A DNA stretch of 64,000 nucleotides, taken from Paramagnetospirillum marisnigri (GTDB taxonomy: Bacteria > Pseudomonadota > Alphaproteobacteria > Rhodospirillales > Magnetospirillaceae). Under the pieces are notes generated by a model, which did no database searches, was not told the origin of the DNA, and worked only from the letters and a program-made list of their open reading frames with translations. Location: NCBI RefSeq assembly GCF_001650715.1, contig NZ_LWQT01000109.1:62001-126000 (forward strand), given 5' to 3'. Positions 27,077 through 35,653 of the stretch are shown here, piece by piece. Position numbers and translations under genes: made by a program. Numbering within the stretch: position 1 is the stretch's first letter; the number at the start of each line of letters is the position of its first letter.

Positions 27077-28327
27077 ATGCCCGAAGCCAAATATCTTCTC
27101 GTCGGCTCCTCCCACGCCGCCCTGGAAGCCCTGCGCTCCATCCGCCATATGGACCCCGAGGGCTCCATGGCCATGATCACGCGGGATGCCCACCTGCCCT
27201 ATTCCCCCACCATCCTGCCCTATGTGGTGTCGGGCCGTTCCAAGCCGGACGCGGTACTGCTGCGGGATCAGGCCTTTTTCGAGGCCAATCACTGCGCCTT
27301 CGTGCCCAACGCCATCGCCACAGGCCTCAACGCCAAGACCCGGACAGTGACGTTGGAGAGCGGCGAGACCTGGCGCTTCGAGCGCCTGCTGATCGGCACC
27401 GGAGCCGCTCCGGCCATACCGCCGGTCAAGGGCCTGGATAGCGTGAAATTCCATGTGCTGCGTTCGCTGGACGACGCCAAGGCACTGCGCACCGCCATGG
27501 GCGGCGCCCGCCACGCGGTGGTGCTGGGGGCCGGACTGGTGGGGCTGCACGCCGCCGAGACCATGGCCGAGGCCGGATTGTCGGTCTCGGTGGTGGAGAT
27601 GCAGGCCCATGTTCTGCCCGGCTATTTCGACCCCAAGGCCTCCGAGCGCATCGAAGGCGCCTTCGACGACCACGGGGTCAAACTATTCCTGTCGTGCAAG
27701 GTCGTCGCGGTCGAGCCCGAGGATGGCGGCCATTCCTGTCTGGTACACCTTGAGGACAGCCGCGCCCTGAAGGCCGATCTGCTGCTGGTGGCCACCGGCG
27801 TGAAGCCGGTGACCGGCTGGCTGGAAGGCTCGGGGGTGCAGGTGGACAAGGGCGTGCTGGTGGACGAGACCATGCGCACCACCGCCCCCGATGTCTGGGC
27901 GGCGGGCGACGTGGCCCAGGCCATGGACTTCCATACCGGCAAGACGGCCCTGATCGGCATCATCCCCACCGCCGTGGACCAGGGCCGCATCGCGGGCGCG
28001 GGCATGGCGAGCGACCCCGGCGTCAAGTCCTATCCCGGCGGCATCCCGGTCAACACCTACCGCTTCTTTGGCCGGGTGGCGCTGTCCATCGGCCAGGCCG
28101 CCGCCCGCGACGGGGTCGAGGTGGCCGAGAGCGACGCGGACGGCTATCGCCGCCTGGTGCTCGAAGACAACCGGCTGGTGGGCTATGCCAGCGTCGACCA
28201 GCCCTTCGATGTCGGCATCATGGGCGAGTTGATCCGGCGCAAGCTCGACCTGTCGGCCTGCAAGGACGCCTTCCTGGCCAAACCGGTGGAAACCGGGCGG
28301 CGGATCATGAGCGAGCAGTGGAGGTAA
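27077..28327 (+). CDS. padH: Phenylglyoxylate dehydrogenase, FAD subunit (epsilon)
   Basis: The protein has 416 residues of the FAD-dependent pyridine nucleotide-disulfide oxidoreductase family. The first Rossmann site is LLVGSSHAALEALRSI, the second (NAD-binding) is AVVLGAGLVGLHAAETMAEAG, and the FAD motif is TAPDVWAAGDVAQA. In the phenylglyoxylate complex it transfers electrons to NAD+. That subunit is what distinguishes this enzyme from simple ferredoxin-linked 2-oxoacid oxidoreductases. ATG at 27077 lies 8 bp after the padG stop. Confidence 0.9.
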   Translation: MPEAKYLLVGSSHAALEALRSIRHMDPEGSMAMITRDAHLPYSPTILPYVVSGRSKPDAVLLRDQAFFEANHCAFVPNAIATGLNAKTRTVTLESGETWRFERLLIGTGAAPAIPPVKGLDSVKFHVLRSLDDAKALRTAMGGARHAVVLGAGLVGLHAAETMAEAGLSVSVVEMQAHVLPGYFDPKASERIEGAFDDHGVKLFLSCKVVAVEPEDGGHSCLVHLEDSRALKADLLLVATGVKPVTGWLEGSGVQVDKGVLVDETMRTTAPDVWAAGDVAQAMDFHTGKTALIGIIPTAVDQGRIAGAGMASDPGVKSYPGGIPVNTYRFFGRVALSIGQAAARDGVEVAESDADGYRRLVLEDNRLVGYASVDQPFDVGIMGELIRRKLDLSACKDAFLAKPVETGRRIMSEQWR

Positions 28328-28332
28328 TGGCC

Positions 28333-29745
28333 ATGGGTGCCGCGTTCGATACCATCGCCTTCAAGGCCAGCCTGTGCGACGGCTGCGGCGACTGCATGAC
28401 GGCCTGCGCCGAGGCCAAGCAAGGGGCGACTCGTCTCTCCATCGTTCCCGGCGCCAAGGACGGCGCCTTTGAACTGGCCATCTGCCGCCAGTGCGGCGAT
28501 CCCAAATGCGCCATGGTCTGCCCCTCGGGGGCATTGGCCAAGGATGGCGCTTCCGGCGTGATCGGCTGGGACTCCGACAAATGCATCGACTGTCTGCTCT
28601 GCACCGCTGGTTGCGCCTATGGCGGCATTTCGGTGGACCTGGCGGTGGGCCGCGTCGCCAAATGCGACCAGTGCGACGGCGATCCCGCCTGCGCCAAGGC
28701 CTGCCCCACCGGGGCGCTGGAGCTGCGCAAGGCGGGCAGCATCTTCAACACCTATGGCGACAAGGAAGACCTGTTCGTCCCCGGCCTGTCGGGCTGCCAG
28801 GGCTGCAATTCCGAACTGATCATGCGCCACGCCATGCGTAAGATCGGCCGCAACTCGGTGCTGGCCACCCCGCCCGGCTGCATCCCCGGCATGGGCTCGG
28901 TGGGCTATAACGGCAAGACCGGCACCAAGGTGCCGGTGTTCCATCCGCTGCTGACCAATACCGCCTCCATGCTGGCGGGCATCCGCCGCCAGTACGACCG
29001 GGTCGGGCGCAAGGACATCGTGGTCATGGCCCTGGCGGGCGACGGCGGCACCGCCGATTGCGGCTTTCATGCCGTCTCGGGCGCCGCCGAGCGCGGCGAC
29101 AAGATCCTGTATGTCTGCGTCGACAACGAAGGTTATATGAACACCGGCATGCAGCGGTCCGGCACCACGCCCTATGGCTCGTGGACCTCGACCACCCCGG
29201 TGGGCGAGAAGCAGAAGGGCAAGACCCAGGACGCCAAGAACCTGCCCATGATCATGGCCGCCCATAAGTGCCGCTATGTGGCCACCGCGTCCACCGGCTA
29301 CATGGAGGACCTGTACGAGAAGCTGGACAAGGCCATCGCGGCCTCGTTCGAGGGCTTCTCCTACCTGCATATCTATTCCCCCTGCCCCACCGGCTGGCGC
29401 ATCCCGTCATCCAAGGTGATCGAGGCCTGCCGCCTGAGCGTCGAGACCAATTTCGTCACCTTGTGGGAATACACCAACACCGAGGGAATGCGCTTCACCC
29501 GCTCGCCCGACAACGCCCTGCCGGTCGAGACCTATGTCAAGATGATCGGCAAATACCGTCACCTGACTCCCGACCAGCTCGCCCATATTCAGGCCAAGGT
29601 GGACGAGCAGGTCGCGCTGCTGCGGATCATGGCGGCGAATGCGCCGCCGCCGCCCGCGGCGCGGAGGCCTCCGGCCGGATCCTCCACTCCGGCCGGAGGC
29701 GAAATTCCCCAAGCTCCGCTGCGCCAGGAAATCGCCCGCAATTAG
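28333..29745 (+). CDS. padI: Phenylglyoxylate dehydrogenase, beta subunit with N-terminal ferredoxin domain
   Basis: The protein has 470 residues. The N-terminal 120 or so hold ferredoxin motifs (CDGCGDCMTACAEA, CRQCGDPKCAMVCP, CIDCLLCTAGC, CDQCDGDPACAKACP). The rest is the thiamine-diphosphate-binding beta domain with GCQGCNSELIMRHA and the diphosphate motif GDGGTADCGFHAVS...NEGYMN. It forms the active site with PadG. I chose ATG 28333, with GGAGG eight bases upstream; ATG 28327 overlaps the padH stop and is too close to that site. The last 34 residues are Pro/Ala-rich and are partly encoded by a 13-bp-arm palindrome. Confidence 0.9.
   Translation: MGAAFDTIAFKASLCDGCGDCMTACAEAKQGATRLSIVPGAKDGAFELAICRQCGDPKCAMVCPSGALAKDGASGVIGWDSDKCIDCLLCTAGCAYGGISVDLAVGRVAKCDQCDGDPACAKACPTGALELRKAGSIFNTYGDKEDLFVPGLSGCQGCNSELIMRHAMRKIGRNSVLATPPGCIPGMGSVGYNGKTGTKVPVFHPLLTNTASMLAGIRRQYDRVGRKDIVVMALAGDGGTADCGFHAVSGAAERGDKILYVCVDNEGYMNTGMQRSGTTPYGSWTSTTPVGEKQKGKTQDAKNLPMIMAAHKCRYVATASTGYMEDLYEKLDKAIAASFEGFSYLHIYSPCPTGWRIPSSKVIEACRLSVETNFVTLWEYTNTEGMRFTRSPDNALPVETYVKMIGKYRHLTPDQLAHIQAKVDEQVALLRIMAANAPPPPAARRPPAGSSTPAGGEIPQAPLRQEIARN
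29667..29700. repeat. 13-bp perfect inverted repeat inside the 3' end of padI
   Basis: GCCTCCGGCCGGA (29667-29679) and TCCGGCCGGAGGC (29688-29700) flank 8 bp. The sequence is in frame with padI and encodes part of its low-complexity C-terminal tail (PPAGSSTPAGG). It looks like a palindromic repeat that became coding sequence, or a hairpin that protects the mRNA end. Confidence 0.6.
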
Positions 29746-29788
29746 CCGTGAGCGGCCCGGTCTAGTGGAAGCTTCTCCGCTAAACGTC

Positions 29789-29839
29789 ATGGCCGGACTT
29801 GATCCGGCCATCCATGGACCCCCGGATCAAGTCCGGGGG
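29789..29839. repeat. Paired palindromes after padI (REP-type, possible bidirectional terminator)
   Basis: ATGGCCGGA-CTTGA-TCCGGCCAT (29789-29811) is followed by CCCCCGGA-TCAAG-TCCGGGGG (29819-29839). The central 15 bp of the first is the reverse complement of the second, so the two can also pair with each other. It lies between the convergent padI and FTR1 genes. Elements of this form are common intergenic repeats in alphaproteobacteria. Confidence 0.6.
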
Positions 29840-29880
29840 TGACGAAAGAAAGTACAGACTCCATCAAACTCTGACCGACA

Positions 29881-30705
29881 CTAGCCGTGGACGGTTCTGG
29901 AGGTCCGGGCGGCGACGCCGCGCGACAACAGATGAATGCCGCCCAAGGTCGCGACCCAGGCCAGCAGTTGGGCCATGCTGGGGCGGTCGACATAGCCGAT
30001 CAGGGTATGGGCGAGACGGCCGGGCAGGCTGGTTTCCTGCAGCAGGGCCGAACTGTCCCACACCGGCTGCGACGACAGGTCCAGCCATCCGGCGGCGTCC
30101 AGGAAGTTCACCGCCTGGGCCGCCATGCCCGCCGCCAGCAGCATCACCAGCCAGGTGGTGACGCCGATCAGGCGGCGAACCGGAATGCGGACCAGCCCCA
30201 TATAGAGCAGGCTGCCCATGGCCGCCCCGGCCGCCAGCCCCAGGACGCAGCCCGCCAGGGTGGCCAGCGGTCCCTCGGTCGCCGATGCCGTGGTCCCCAG
30301 GACGAACAGCACCGTCTCGGCGCCCTCGCGCAGCACCGCCACGCCGACCACCACCGCCAGCACCCAAAGCGGCCGGTCGCCCGCCGTGACCTGCCGACCG
30401 ACGCCGGTCATCTCGGCCACCAGTTCGCGGGCATGGCTTTGCATCCAGGCCGTGTGCCAGGCCAGCATCGCCACCGCCAGCCCCAGAATGGCGGCGTTGA
30501 ACAGTTCCTGGCCGACACCGTCCATGGCGCCGCTCAGACGTTCCGCCCCCAGCGCCAACAGCGCCGAGCCCAAAACCCCGATGGCGATGCCAAGACCGAC
30601 CCAGCGGCGGCTGGCGGCAACCCCCTTGGTGGCGGCCAGCACGATGCCGATGATCAAGGCGGCTTCAAGAACCTCGCGAAAGACGATGATGGTAGCGGCC
30701 AACAT
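29881..30705 (-). CDS. FTR1-family iron permease
   Basis: The protein has 274 residues and about seven membrane helices. Two REXXE-type iron-binding motifs appear: REVLEA at the N-terminus (ATIIVFREVLEAALIIGIVLA) and REGAE in the fourth helix (LREGAETVLFVLG). FTR1/EfeU proteins import ferric or oxidised iron. The usual partners EfeO and EfeB are absent. It lies between padI (convergent) and livF (same strand, upstream). High iron demand by the many iron-sulfur enzymes here would fit, but that link is only inference. Confidence 0.88.
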   Translation of the reverse strand: MLAATIIVFREVLEAALIIGIVLAATKGVAASRRWVGLGIAIGVLGSALLALGAERLSGAMDGVGQELFNAAILGLAVAMLAWHTAWMQSHARELVAEMTGVGRQVTAGDRPLWVLAVVVGVAVLREGAETVLFVLGTTASATEGPLATLAGCVLGLAAGAAMGSLLYMGLVRIPVRRLIGVTTWLVMLLAAGMAAQAVNFLDAAGWLDLSSQPVWDSSALLQETSLPGRLAHTLIGYVDRPSMAQLLAWVATLGGIHLLSRGVAARTSRTVHG

Positions 30706-30725
30706 GAAGACCCCAATTCTTGCTG

Positions 30726-30753
30726 TTATTGCGTCGCATTCGCATTATTTATG
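30726..30753 (-). promoter_or_regulatory. Weak candidate iron-regulator site upstream of FTR1
   Basis: An AT-rich island 21 bp upstream of the FTR1 start contains TTATTGCGTCGCATTCGCAT with partial symmetry around TGCGAATGCGACGCA on the minus strand. It resembles alphaproteobacterial Fur/Irr-type sites only loosely. It may simply be the promoter. Confidence 0.25.
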
Positions 30754-30798
30754 CCGAGACCAGCCCTGTAAAGGGAAATCGCCCCCAGGAAACCATAA

Positions 30799-30822
30799 GG
30801 GCCGGACGTCGCCGCCCGGCCC
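30799..30822 (-). terminator. Candidate terminator after livF
   Basis: GGGCCGG and CCGGCCC form a 7-bp stem 27-50 bp downstream of the livF stop. On the minus strand it is followed by TTATGG rather than a clear T-run, so it is only a weak terminator candidate. Confidence 0.35.
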
Positions 30823-30848
30823 CGGTCAAGACATGCCAGCGAAAGCGT

Positions 30849-31559
30849 CTACAGGCCCAGATAGGCTTCCTTGACCTTCTCGTTGGAAATCAGGGCCTGG
30901 CCGGTATCGGAGAGCACCACCGAGCCGGTTTCCAGCACATAGCCGCGATCGGCGATGGCCAGGGCGGCATAGGCGTTCTGCTCCACCAGGAAGATGGTGG
31001 TGCCCGCCTCCTTCAAGGCGACGATGGTGCGGAAGATTTCCTCCACCAGCAGCGGCGCCAGTCCCATGCTGGGCTCGTCCAGCAACAGAACCCGGGGCTT
31101 GCCCATCAGGGCGCGGGCAATGGCCAGCATCTGCTGTTGCCCTCCCGACAGGGTCCCGGCGGGAAGCTCGCGCTTCTTGTAGAGGATCGGGAACATGTCA
31201 TACATGCGCTGCATGTCGGCCTGGATTTCCGGCCCCGAACGCAGATAGGCCCCCAGGCGCAGATTATCCTCAACCGACATGGGGCCGAACACCTGCCGTC
31301 CTTCCGGCGACTGGCTGATTCCCAGCCCCACCCGCTTCTCGGCCACCAGAGTGGTGATGTCGGCGCCGTCGAAACGCACCGAACCGCCACTCACCGGCTG
31401 GACACCGGAAATGCAGCGCAACAGCGTGGTCTTGCCCGCGCCATTGGCGCCCACCAGGGCCACCAGTTCGCCTTCCGCCACGGTGACGTCGATGCCCTTC
31501 AGCGCCTGGATGCGGCCGTAATGGCTGGTCAGGCCGGAGATTTCGAGAAGCGTCCCCAT
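30849..31559 (-). CDS. livF: Branched-chain-amino-acid-type ABC transporter ATPase LivF
   Basis: The protein has 236 residues of the LivF family. Walker A is GANGAGKTT, the signature is LSGGQQQMLAIARAL, Walker B is VLLLDEPSMGLAP and the switch is LVEQN. It powers uptake through LivHM. The ATG overlaps the livG stop (TGATG). These HAAT-family transporters carry branched-chain amino acids but also amides, urea or aromatic acids, so the substrate here is open. Position next to the pad genes suggests an aromatic substrate. Confidence 0.9.
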   Translation of the reverse strand: MGTLLEISGLTSHYGRIQALKGIDVTVAEGELVALVGANGAGKTTLLRCISGVQPVSGGSVRFDGADITTLVAEKRVGLGISQSPEGRQVFGPMSVEDNLRLGAYLRSGPEIQADMQRMYDMFPILYKKRELPAGTLSGGQQQMLAIARALMGKPRVLLLDEPSMGLAPLLVEEIFRTIVALKEAGTTIFLVEQNAYAALAIADRGYVLETGSVVLSDTGQALISNEKVKEAYLGL

Positions 31560-32320
31560 CACGCATGTGCTCCCAGATAGGCCTTGACCACGTCCGGATT
31601 GGCGCGCACCTCGGCGGGCGTGCCCTCGGCCAGCTTGCGGCCGTAATCCAGGGCGGTGATGTGATCGGAAATTCCCATCACCATCTTCATGTCATGCTCC
31701 ACCAGCACCACGGTGATGCCCGACGCCGCCACCCGCTTGATGACCTCGTCGATCTCGCGCGATTCGGTGGCGTTGAGACCGGCGGCCGGTTCATCCAGCA
31801 GCAGCATCTTGGGCTTGGCCGCCAGGGCTCGGGCGATTTCCAGGCGCTTGAGCGCGCCATAGGGCATGGAAGCGGCGTCGGCATCCAGATACTTGGCCAG
31901 GCCGACGAATTCCATCAGTTCGGTACAACGGGCGCGGCACTCGCGGTCGCCCCGCACCACAGCGGGCAGCCGCAGGAAGGATGACAGGAAGCCCCGGTTG
32001 AGGTGGAGATGGGCGCCCACCATCACATTCTCGATGGCCTGCATGTTGAAGAATATCTGCAGGTTCTGGAAGGTGCGGCTCATGCCCATGGCCGCCAGTT
32101 CATAGGGCTTCAGCCCCGAGACCAGCCGGTCCTGGAACAGCACCCGGCCCGCGCTCGGCGTATAGACCCCGGTGATCAGGTTGAACAGGGTGGTCTTGCC
32201 CGCCCCGTTGGGGCCGATGATGGAGTGGATATGCCCGGGCTCCACCGAGAAGGTCAGGTCCTCGACGGCATGGACGCCGCCGAATTCCTTGGACAGGTTC
32301 TCGACCTTGAGAAGTGTCAT
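31559..32320 (-). CDS. livG: Branched-chain-amino-acid-type ABC transporter ATPase LivG
   Basis: The protein has 253 residues. Walker A is GPNGAGKTT, followed by the LivG-type segment MSRTFQNLQIFFNMQAIENVMVG. The signature region is degenerate (YGALKRLEIARALA), as usual for LivG, with Walker B MLLLDEPAAGLN and switch VEHD. It pairs with LivF. The ATG at 32320 overlaps the livM stop by 4 bp. Confidence 0.9.
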   Translation of the reverse strand: MTLLKVENLSKEFGGVHAVEDLTFSVEPGHIHSIIGPNGAGKTTLFNLITGVYTPSAGRVLFQDRLVSGLKPYELAAMGMSRTFQNLQIFFNMQAIENVMVGAHLHLNRGFLSSFLRLPAVVRGDRECRARCTELMEFVGLAKYLDADAASMPYGALKRLEIARALAAKPKMLLLDEPAAGLNATESREIDEVIKRVAASGITVVLVEHDMKMVMGISDHITALDYGRKLAEGTPAEVRANPDVVKAYLGAHA

Positions 32321-33264
32321 CGCCCCGCCTCCCTGCTCTTGAGCTTGGCCAGCAGGCTGGGCAGCAGGCCCTTGGGCATGAAGATCATGGTCCCCATCAT
32401 GATGACGCCCAGGATCATGGCCTCGTACTGTTCCACCGAGGCCAGCACCTGGGGCAGCAGGGTCAGGATGACCGCGCCGACCACGGCGCCGAATACCGAG
32501 GCCATGCCGCCCAGCACCACCATGGTCACCAGATGGACCGAGCCGAAGAAGCTGCCGATATCGGGGGTGATGAAGCCGTTCTTGTGGGCGAACAGCGAGC
32601 CCACCACCGAGGCGAACACCGCCGAGACCACGAAGACCAGCACCTTGTAGCTGGAGGTGTCGACGCCGACCACCTCGGCGCCGACCTCGGACCCGTGCAC
32701 GGCGCGCAGCGCCCGGCCCACGGGGCTGTCGATCAGGTTCAAGGCCAGCCAGACGGCAAGGATCAGCAATACCCCTGCCACCCAGTACCACATGCGGTCG
32801 CCCATGACGGTGAAGCCCAACATCTTGAAATTGTCCAGACTCATGCCGTCGGGACCACCGGTGAACTTGGATTCGGTCTTCAGCACGATATGGATGATGA
32901 TGCCGATGCCCAGCGTCGCCATGGCCAGATAATGGCCCTTCAGCTTCAGGATGGGACGCCCGACCACGAAGGCCAGCAGTCCCACCACCAGGGCCGAGAT
33001 GGTCAAAGCGCCGATGGGCGGCACGTTGTACATGGTGGTCAGCAGCGCCGAGCCATAGGCGCCCAGCGCGAAGAACCCGGCATGGCCCAGGCTGATCTGG
33101 CCGGCATAGCCGATCAGCAGGTTCAGCCCGACGCAGACGATGGCGTTGAACATGGCGTTGACGCCGACATCATAGAAATAGCTGTTGGTGAAGCCGATGG
33201 GAGCGGCGGCGACCACGATCGCCAGCAGCGCCAATCCCCCGGTCCTTGGTGTCTTGAGGTTCAT
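32317..33264 (-). CDS. livM: Branched-chain-amino-acid-type ABC transporter permease LivM
   Basis: The protein has 315 residues and about nine membrane segments. It has the family blocks NLLIGYAGQISLGHAGFFALGAY and GRALRAVHGSEVGAEVVGVD. It forms the import channel with LivH. It follows livH by 4 bp and overlaps livG by 4 bp. Confidence 0.9.
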   Translation of the reverse strand: MNLKTPRTGGLALLAIVVAAAPIGFTNSYFYDVGVNAMFNAIVCVGLNLLIGYAGQISLGHAGFFALGAYGSALLTTMYNVPPIGALTISALVVGLLAFVVGRPILKLKGHYLAMATLGIGIIIHIVLKTESKFTGGPDGMSLDNFKMLGFTVMGDRMWYWVAGVLLILAVWLALNLIDSPVGRALRAVHGSEVGAEVVGVDTSSYKVLVFVVSAVFASVVGSLFAHKNGFITPDIGSFFGSVHLVTMVVLGGMASVFGAVVGAVILTLLPQVLASVEQYEAMILGVIMMGTMIFMPKGLLPSLLAKLKSREAGR

Positions 33265-33268
33265 TGCT

Positions 33269-34144
33269 TTACACCCGATCCGTGCCGCGCTTGCCGAAAA
33301 GGCCGTTGGGCATGAAGAACAGCACGAAGAGAATGATGACGAAGGCGATGGCGTCCTTGTAGGCGGACGACAGATAGCCCGAGGCCAGCGCCTCGACGAT
33401 GCCGACGATCAGGCCGCCGATGATGGCGCCGCCGCCATTGCCCAACCCGCCCAGCACCGCCGCGCTGAACCCCTTCAGGCCCAGCATGATGCCGGCTTCG
33501 TAATTGGTGAAGGTGATGGGGGTCACCACCACGCCGCCCACCGCGCCCAGCAGGGCCGACAGGGCGAAGCTGGCCAGCAGCACCTTCTTGACGCCGACGC
33601 CCACCAGTTGGGCGGCCAGGCGGTTGTGCGAGGTGGCCAGCATGGCCTTGCCGAACATGGTGCGGTTGAAGAACCACCACAGGCCGACGATCATTACCGC
33701 CGCCACCGCGAACACCCACAGGCTTTGCGGCATCAGGGTGGCGCCCATGACGCCGATGGGGGTCTCGCCGGAGAAGGCGGGCAGCGAGTGGAATTCCTTG
33801 TCCAAGATGATCTGGGTGGCGCCGCGCAGGAAGATGGAGGCGCCGATGGTGATGATGATGATGGTCACCACATCGGCATTGCGCGCCGGTTCGATGGCGA
33901 ACTTCTCCAACGCCACGCCCACCGCCATGGAGATAAGCAGGGCCAACACGATGGCCAGCGGCATGGGAACTCCCGCCGCCACCAGGGTGGCCGAGGCCAT
34001 GCCGCCGATCATGATGAACTCGCCCTGGGCGAAGTTGATCACGTGGCTGGCGTTGTAGATGATGGCGAAGCCAAGGCCCGCCAAGGCGTAGATGGCGCCC
34101 GAGGTCAGCCCGGAAAACAGGTATTGCAGGAATGCGGCGAACAT
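33269..34144 (-). CDS. livH: Branched-chain-amino-acid-type ABC transporter permease LivH
   Basis: The protein has 291 residues and about eight membrane segments. Typical LivH sequences are LTSGAIYALAGLGFAIIYNASHVINFAQGEF and GLKGFSAAVLGGLGNGGGAIIGG. It forms the channel with LivM. It is separated from livK by 96 bp containing a strong stem-loop, which could allow much more binding protein than permease to be made. Confidence 0.9.
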   Translation of the reverse strand: MFAAFLQYLFSGLTSGAIYALAGLGFAIIYNASHVINFAQGEFIMIGGMASATLVAAGVPMPLAIVLALLISMAVGVALEKFAIEPARNADVVTIIIITIGASIFLRGATQIILDKEFHSLPAFSGETPIGVMGATLMPQSLWVFAVAAVMIVGLWWFFNRTMFGKAMLATSHNRLAAQLVGVGVKKVLLASFALSALLGAVGGVVVTPITFTNYEAGIMLGLKGFSAAVLGGLGNGGGAIIGGLIVGIVEALASGYLSSAYKDAIAFVIILFVLFFMPNGLFGKRGTDRV

Positions 34145-34194
34145 AATTCCCCCGGCCCCACGCTAGTTACACTAGGTCGGATTGACCGGCGGCC

Positions 34195-34218
34195 CCGCCA
34201 CGCCCGAAGACGCGGCGG
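34195..34218 (-). other. UUCG-tetraloop stem-loop between livK and livH
   Basis: On the minus-strand transcript, CCGCCGCGTC pairs with GGCGTGGCGG (10 bp, two G-U pairs) around a TTCG loop. It lies directly after the binding-protein gene and has no T-run. In ABC importers such hairpins commonly protect the binding-protein mRNA and reduce downstream expression. Confidence 0.5.
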
Positions 34219-34240
34219 AAACCACCGAAACAGTTTAGGA

Positions 34241-35395
34241 TCAGTCGCTCAGAACCCAATCGCCCTTGCGGATTTCCACCATGTGGAAGGCCGAGAGCGA
34301 CAGGCCCATATGGTCGGTCGCGGTCATGGAGACCAGACCGCCGGTGCCGACATAGCCCGAGGTCTTTTCGATCTCGTCACGGACCTTTTCCTTGTCCACC
34401 GAACCGGCGCGAGCAGCGGCGGCCAGGAAGATCTGGAGGCCGTCATAGGCATGGCCCGCGAAAGTGGAGACGTCCGACTTGAAGGCGGCCTCGTATTCCT
34501 TCTTGAACGCGGTCACCACCGGCTTTTGCGGGTCGGTGGCGGCGAGCTGATCGGGAACAACCAGACCGGCGGCGGGCAGACGCACGCCCTCGGCGGCTTC
34601 ACCGGCCAGCTTGATATAGTCCTTGGAGGCGACACCGTGGGACTGGTACAGCGGCACCGTCATGCCGAGCTGCTTGAAGTTCTTGGTGACGATGGCCGGT
34701 CCCTGGCCGAAGCCGAAATTGAACACCGCCTGGACGCCGGGGGTGTTCTTGATCTTGGTAAGCTGGGCGGTGACGTCGGGATCCTTGGGCGAATAGACCT
34801 CGTCGGCGACGATTTCGATGCCGTAGTTCTTCACCACCAGCATCGACTGGTCATGGCCCGACTTGCCGAAACCGGCATCCTCGGAAATCAGGGCGATCTT
34901 GCTGATGCCCTTCTTCTTCATGTCGCCGAAGACCTTCTCGGCGGCCATGCGGTCGGTGTGGGGAGTCTTGAACACCCACTTCTTCACGGGCTCGACGATG
35001 TTGACGCCACCCGCCAGCGAAATGAAGGGAATGCCCGCGCGCTCCACCAGGGGAACCGCCGCCATGGTGGTGCCGGTGGTGGAACCGCCGATCAGGACGT
35101 CGACCTTGTCGCTTTCGATCAGGCGCTTGGCGAAAGTGGAGGCCTTATCGCCCGCGCCGCCGTCGTCATAGACCACCAGTTCGAGCTTGCGTCCCATGAC
35201 GCCGCCCGCCTTGTTCATCTTCTCGACATACATTTCCAAGGTCTTCTTCTCGGGCTCGCCGAGAAACGACGCCGGACCGGTGGCGGACAGGAAAGCGCCG
35301 ATCTTGATGGGCTCGGCGGCAGAGGCCTGACCGGCCAAGGCTACGACTCCGGCGCAGACCATGGCGGTCGCGCCCCACTTGACGAGGTTACGCAT
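34241..35395 (-). CDS. livK: Periplasmic binding protein of the liv-type ABC transporter
   Basis: The protein has 384 residues. A signal peptide ends near AGQASA|AEP. The mature protein is a type-1 periplasmic binding protein (IKIGAFLSATGPASFLGEP, GSTTGTTMAAVPLVERAGIPFISLAGG). It captures the substrate for LivHMGF. GGGAGGAAAATGA gives a strong ribosome site. It is first in the operon, and its upstream region shares TTGCGTAATTTTTTG with padB. It may bind phenylacetate or an aromatic amino acid, but residue-level evidence for this is lacking. Confidence 0.9.
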   Translation of the reverse strand: MRNLVKWGATAMVCAGVVALAGQASAAEPIKIGAFLSATGPASFLGEPEKKTLEMYVEKMNKAGGVMGRKLELVVYDDGGAGDKASTFAKRLIESDKVDVLIGGSTTGTTMAAVPLVERAGIPFISLAGGVNIVEPVKKWVFKTPHTDRMAAEKVFGDMKKKGISKIALISEDAGFGKSGHDQSMLVVKNYGIEIVADEVYSPKDPDVTAQLTKIKNTPGVQAVFNFGFGQGPAIVTKNFKQLGMTVPLYQSHGVASKDYIKLAGEAAEGVRLPAAGLVVPDQLAATDPQKPVVTAFKKEYEAAFKSDVSTFAGHAYDGLQIFLAAAARAGSVDKEKVRDEIEKTSGYVGTGGLVSMTATDHMGLSLSAFHMVEIRKGDWVLSD

Positions 35396-35484
35396 TCATT
35401 TTCCTCCCAGAAGCAGCTCACGGCTTATGGCGCCGCGTAGCTTATCTAAGAGCCTATTTAACCTGAGAGCAACCGCCAACGCCA

Positions 35485-35515
35485 CAAAAAATTACGCAAA
35501 TGAGTACCGATTTGC
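35485..35515. promoter_or_regulatory. Control region between livK and the EAL gene
   Basis: On the livK strand, TTGCGTAATTTTTTG (35499-35485) resembles the direct repeats upstream of padB. It overlaps an inverted repeat GCAAAT-N8-ATTTGC (35496-35515). The segment is AT-rich and lies about 90-120 bp upstream of livK. Confidence 0.4.
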
Positions 35516-35653
35516 TGAATGAAAAAATGCAAAGGTATGCCCTACCCGCCCACCAGCGTAATTGACTTGCAACAAAACGTAACTTTTTGTAACGTCTTGG
35601 TTGGGGAAGAGTACCCGGAATGGGGAGACGGTGGCCGACGGGCCCCGGGGGTC

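Noticed and set aside
33185-35440. Long plus-strand frame antisense to livH and livK
   Set aside because: It is a shadow of two confident ABC transporter genes; the product is His/Gly/Asp-rich without motifs.
35519-35653. N-terminal extension of the EAL protein
   Set aside because: AT-rich, unlike the rest of the gene, no ribosome site, and overlaps the livK control region.
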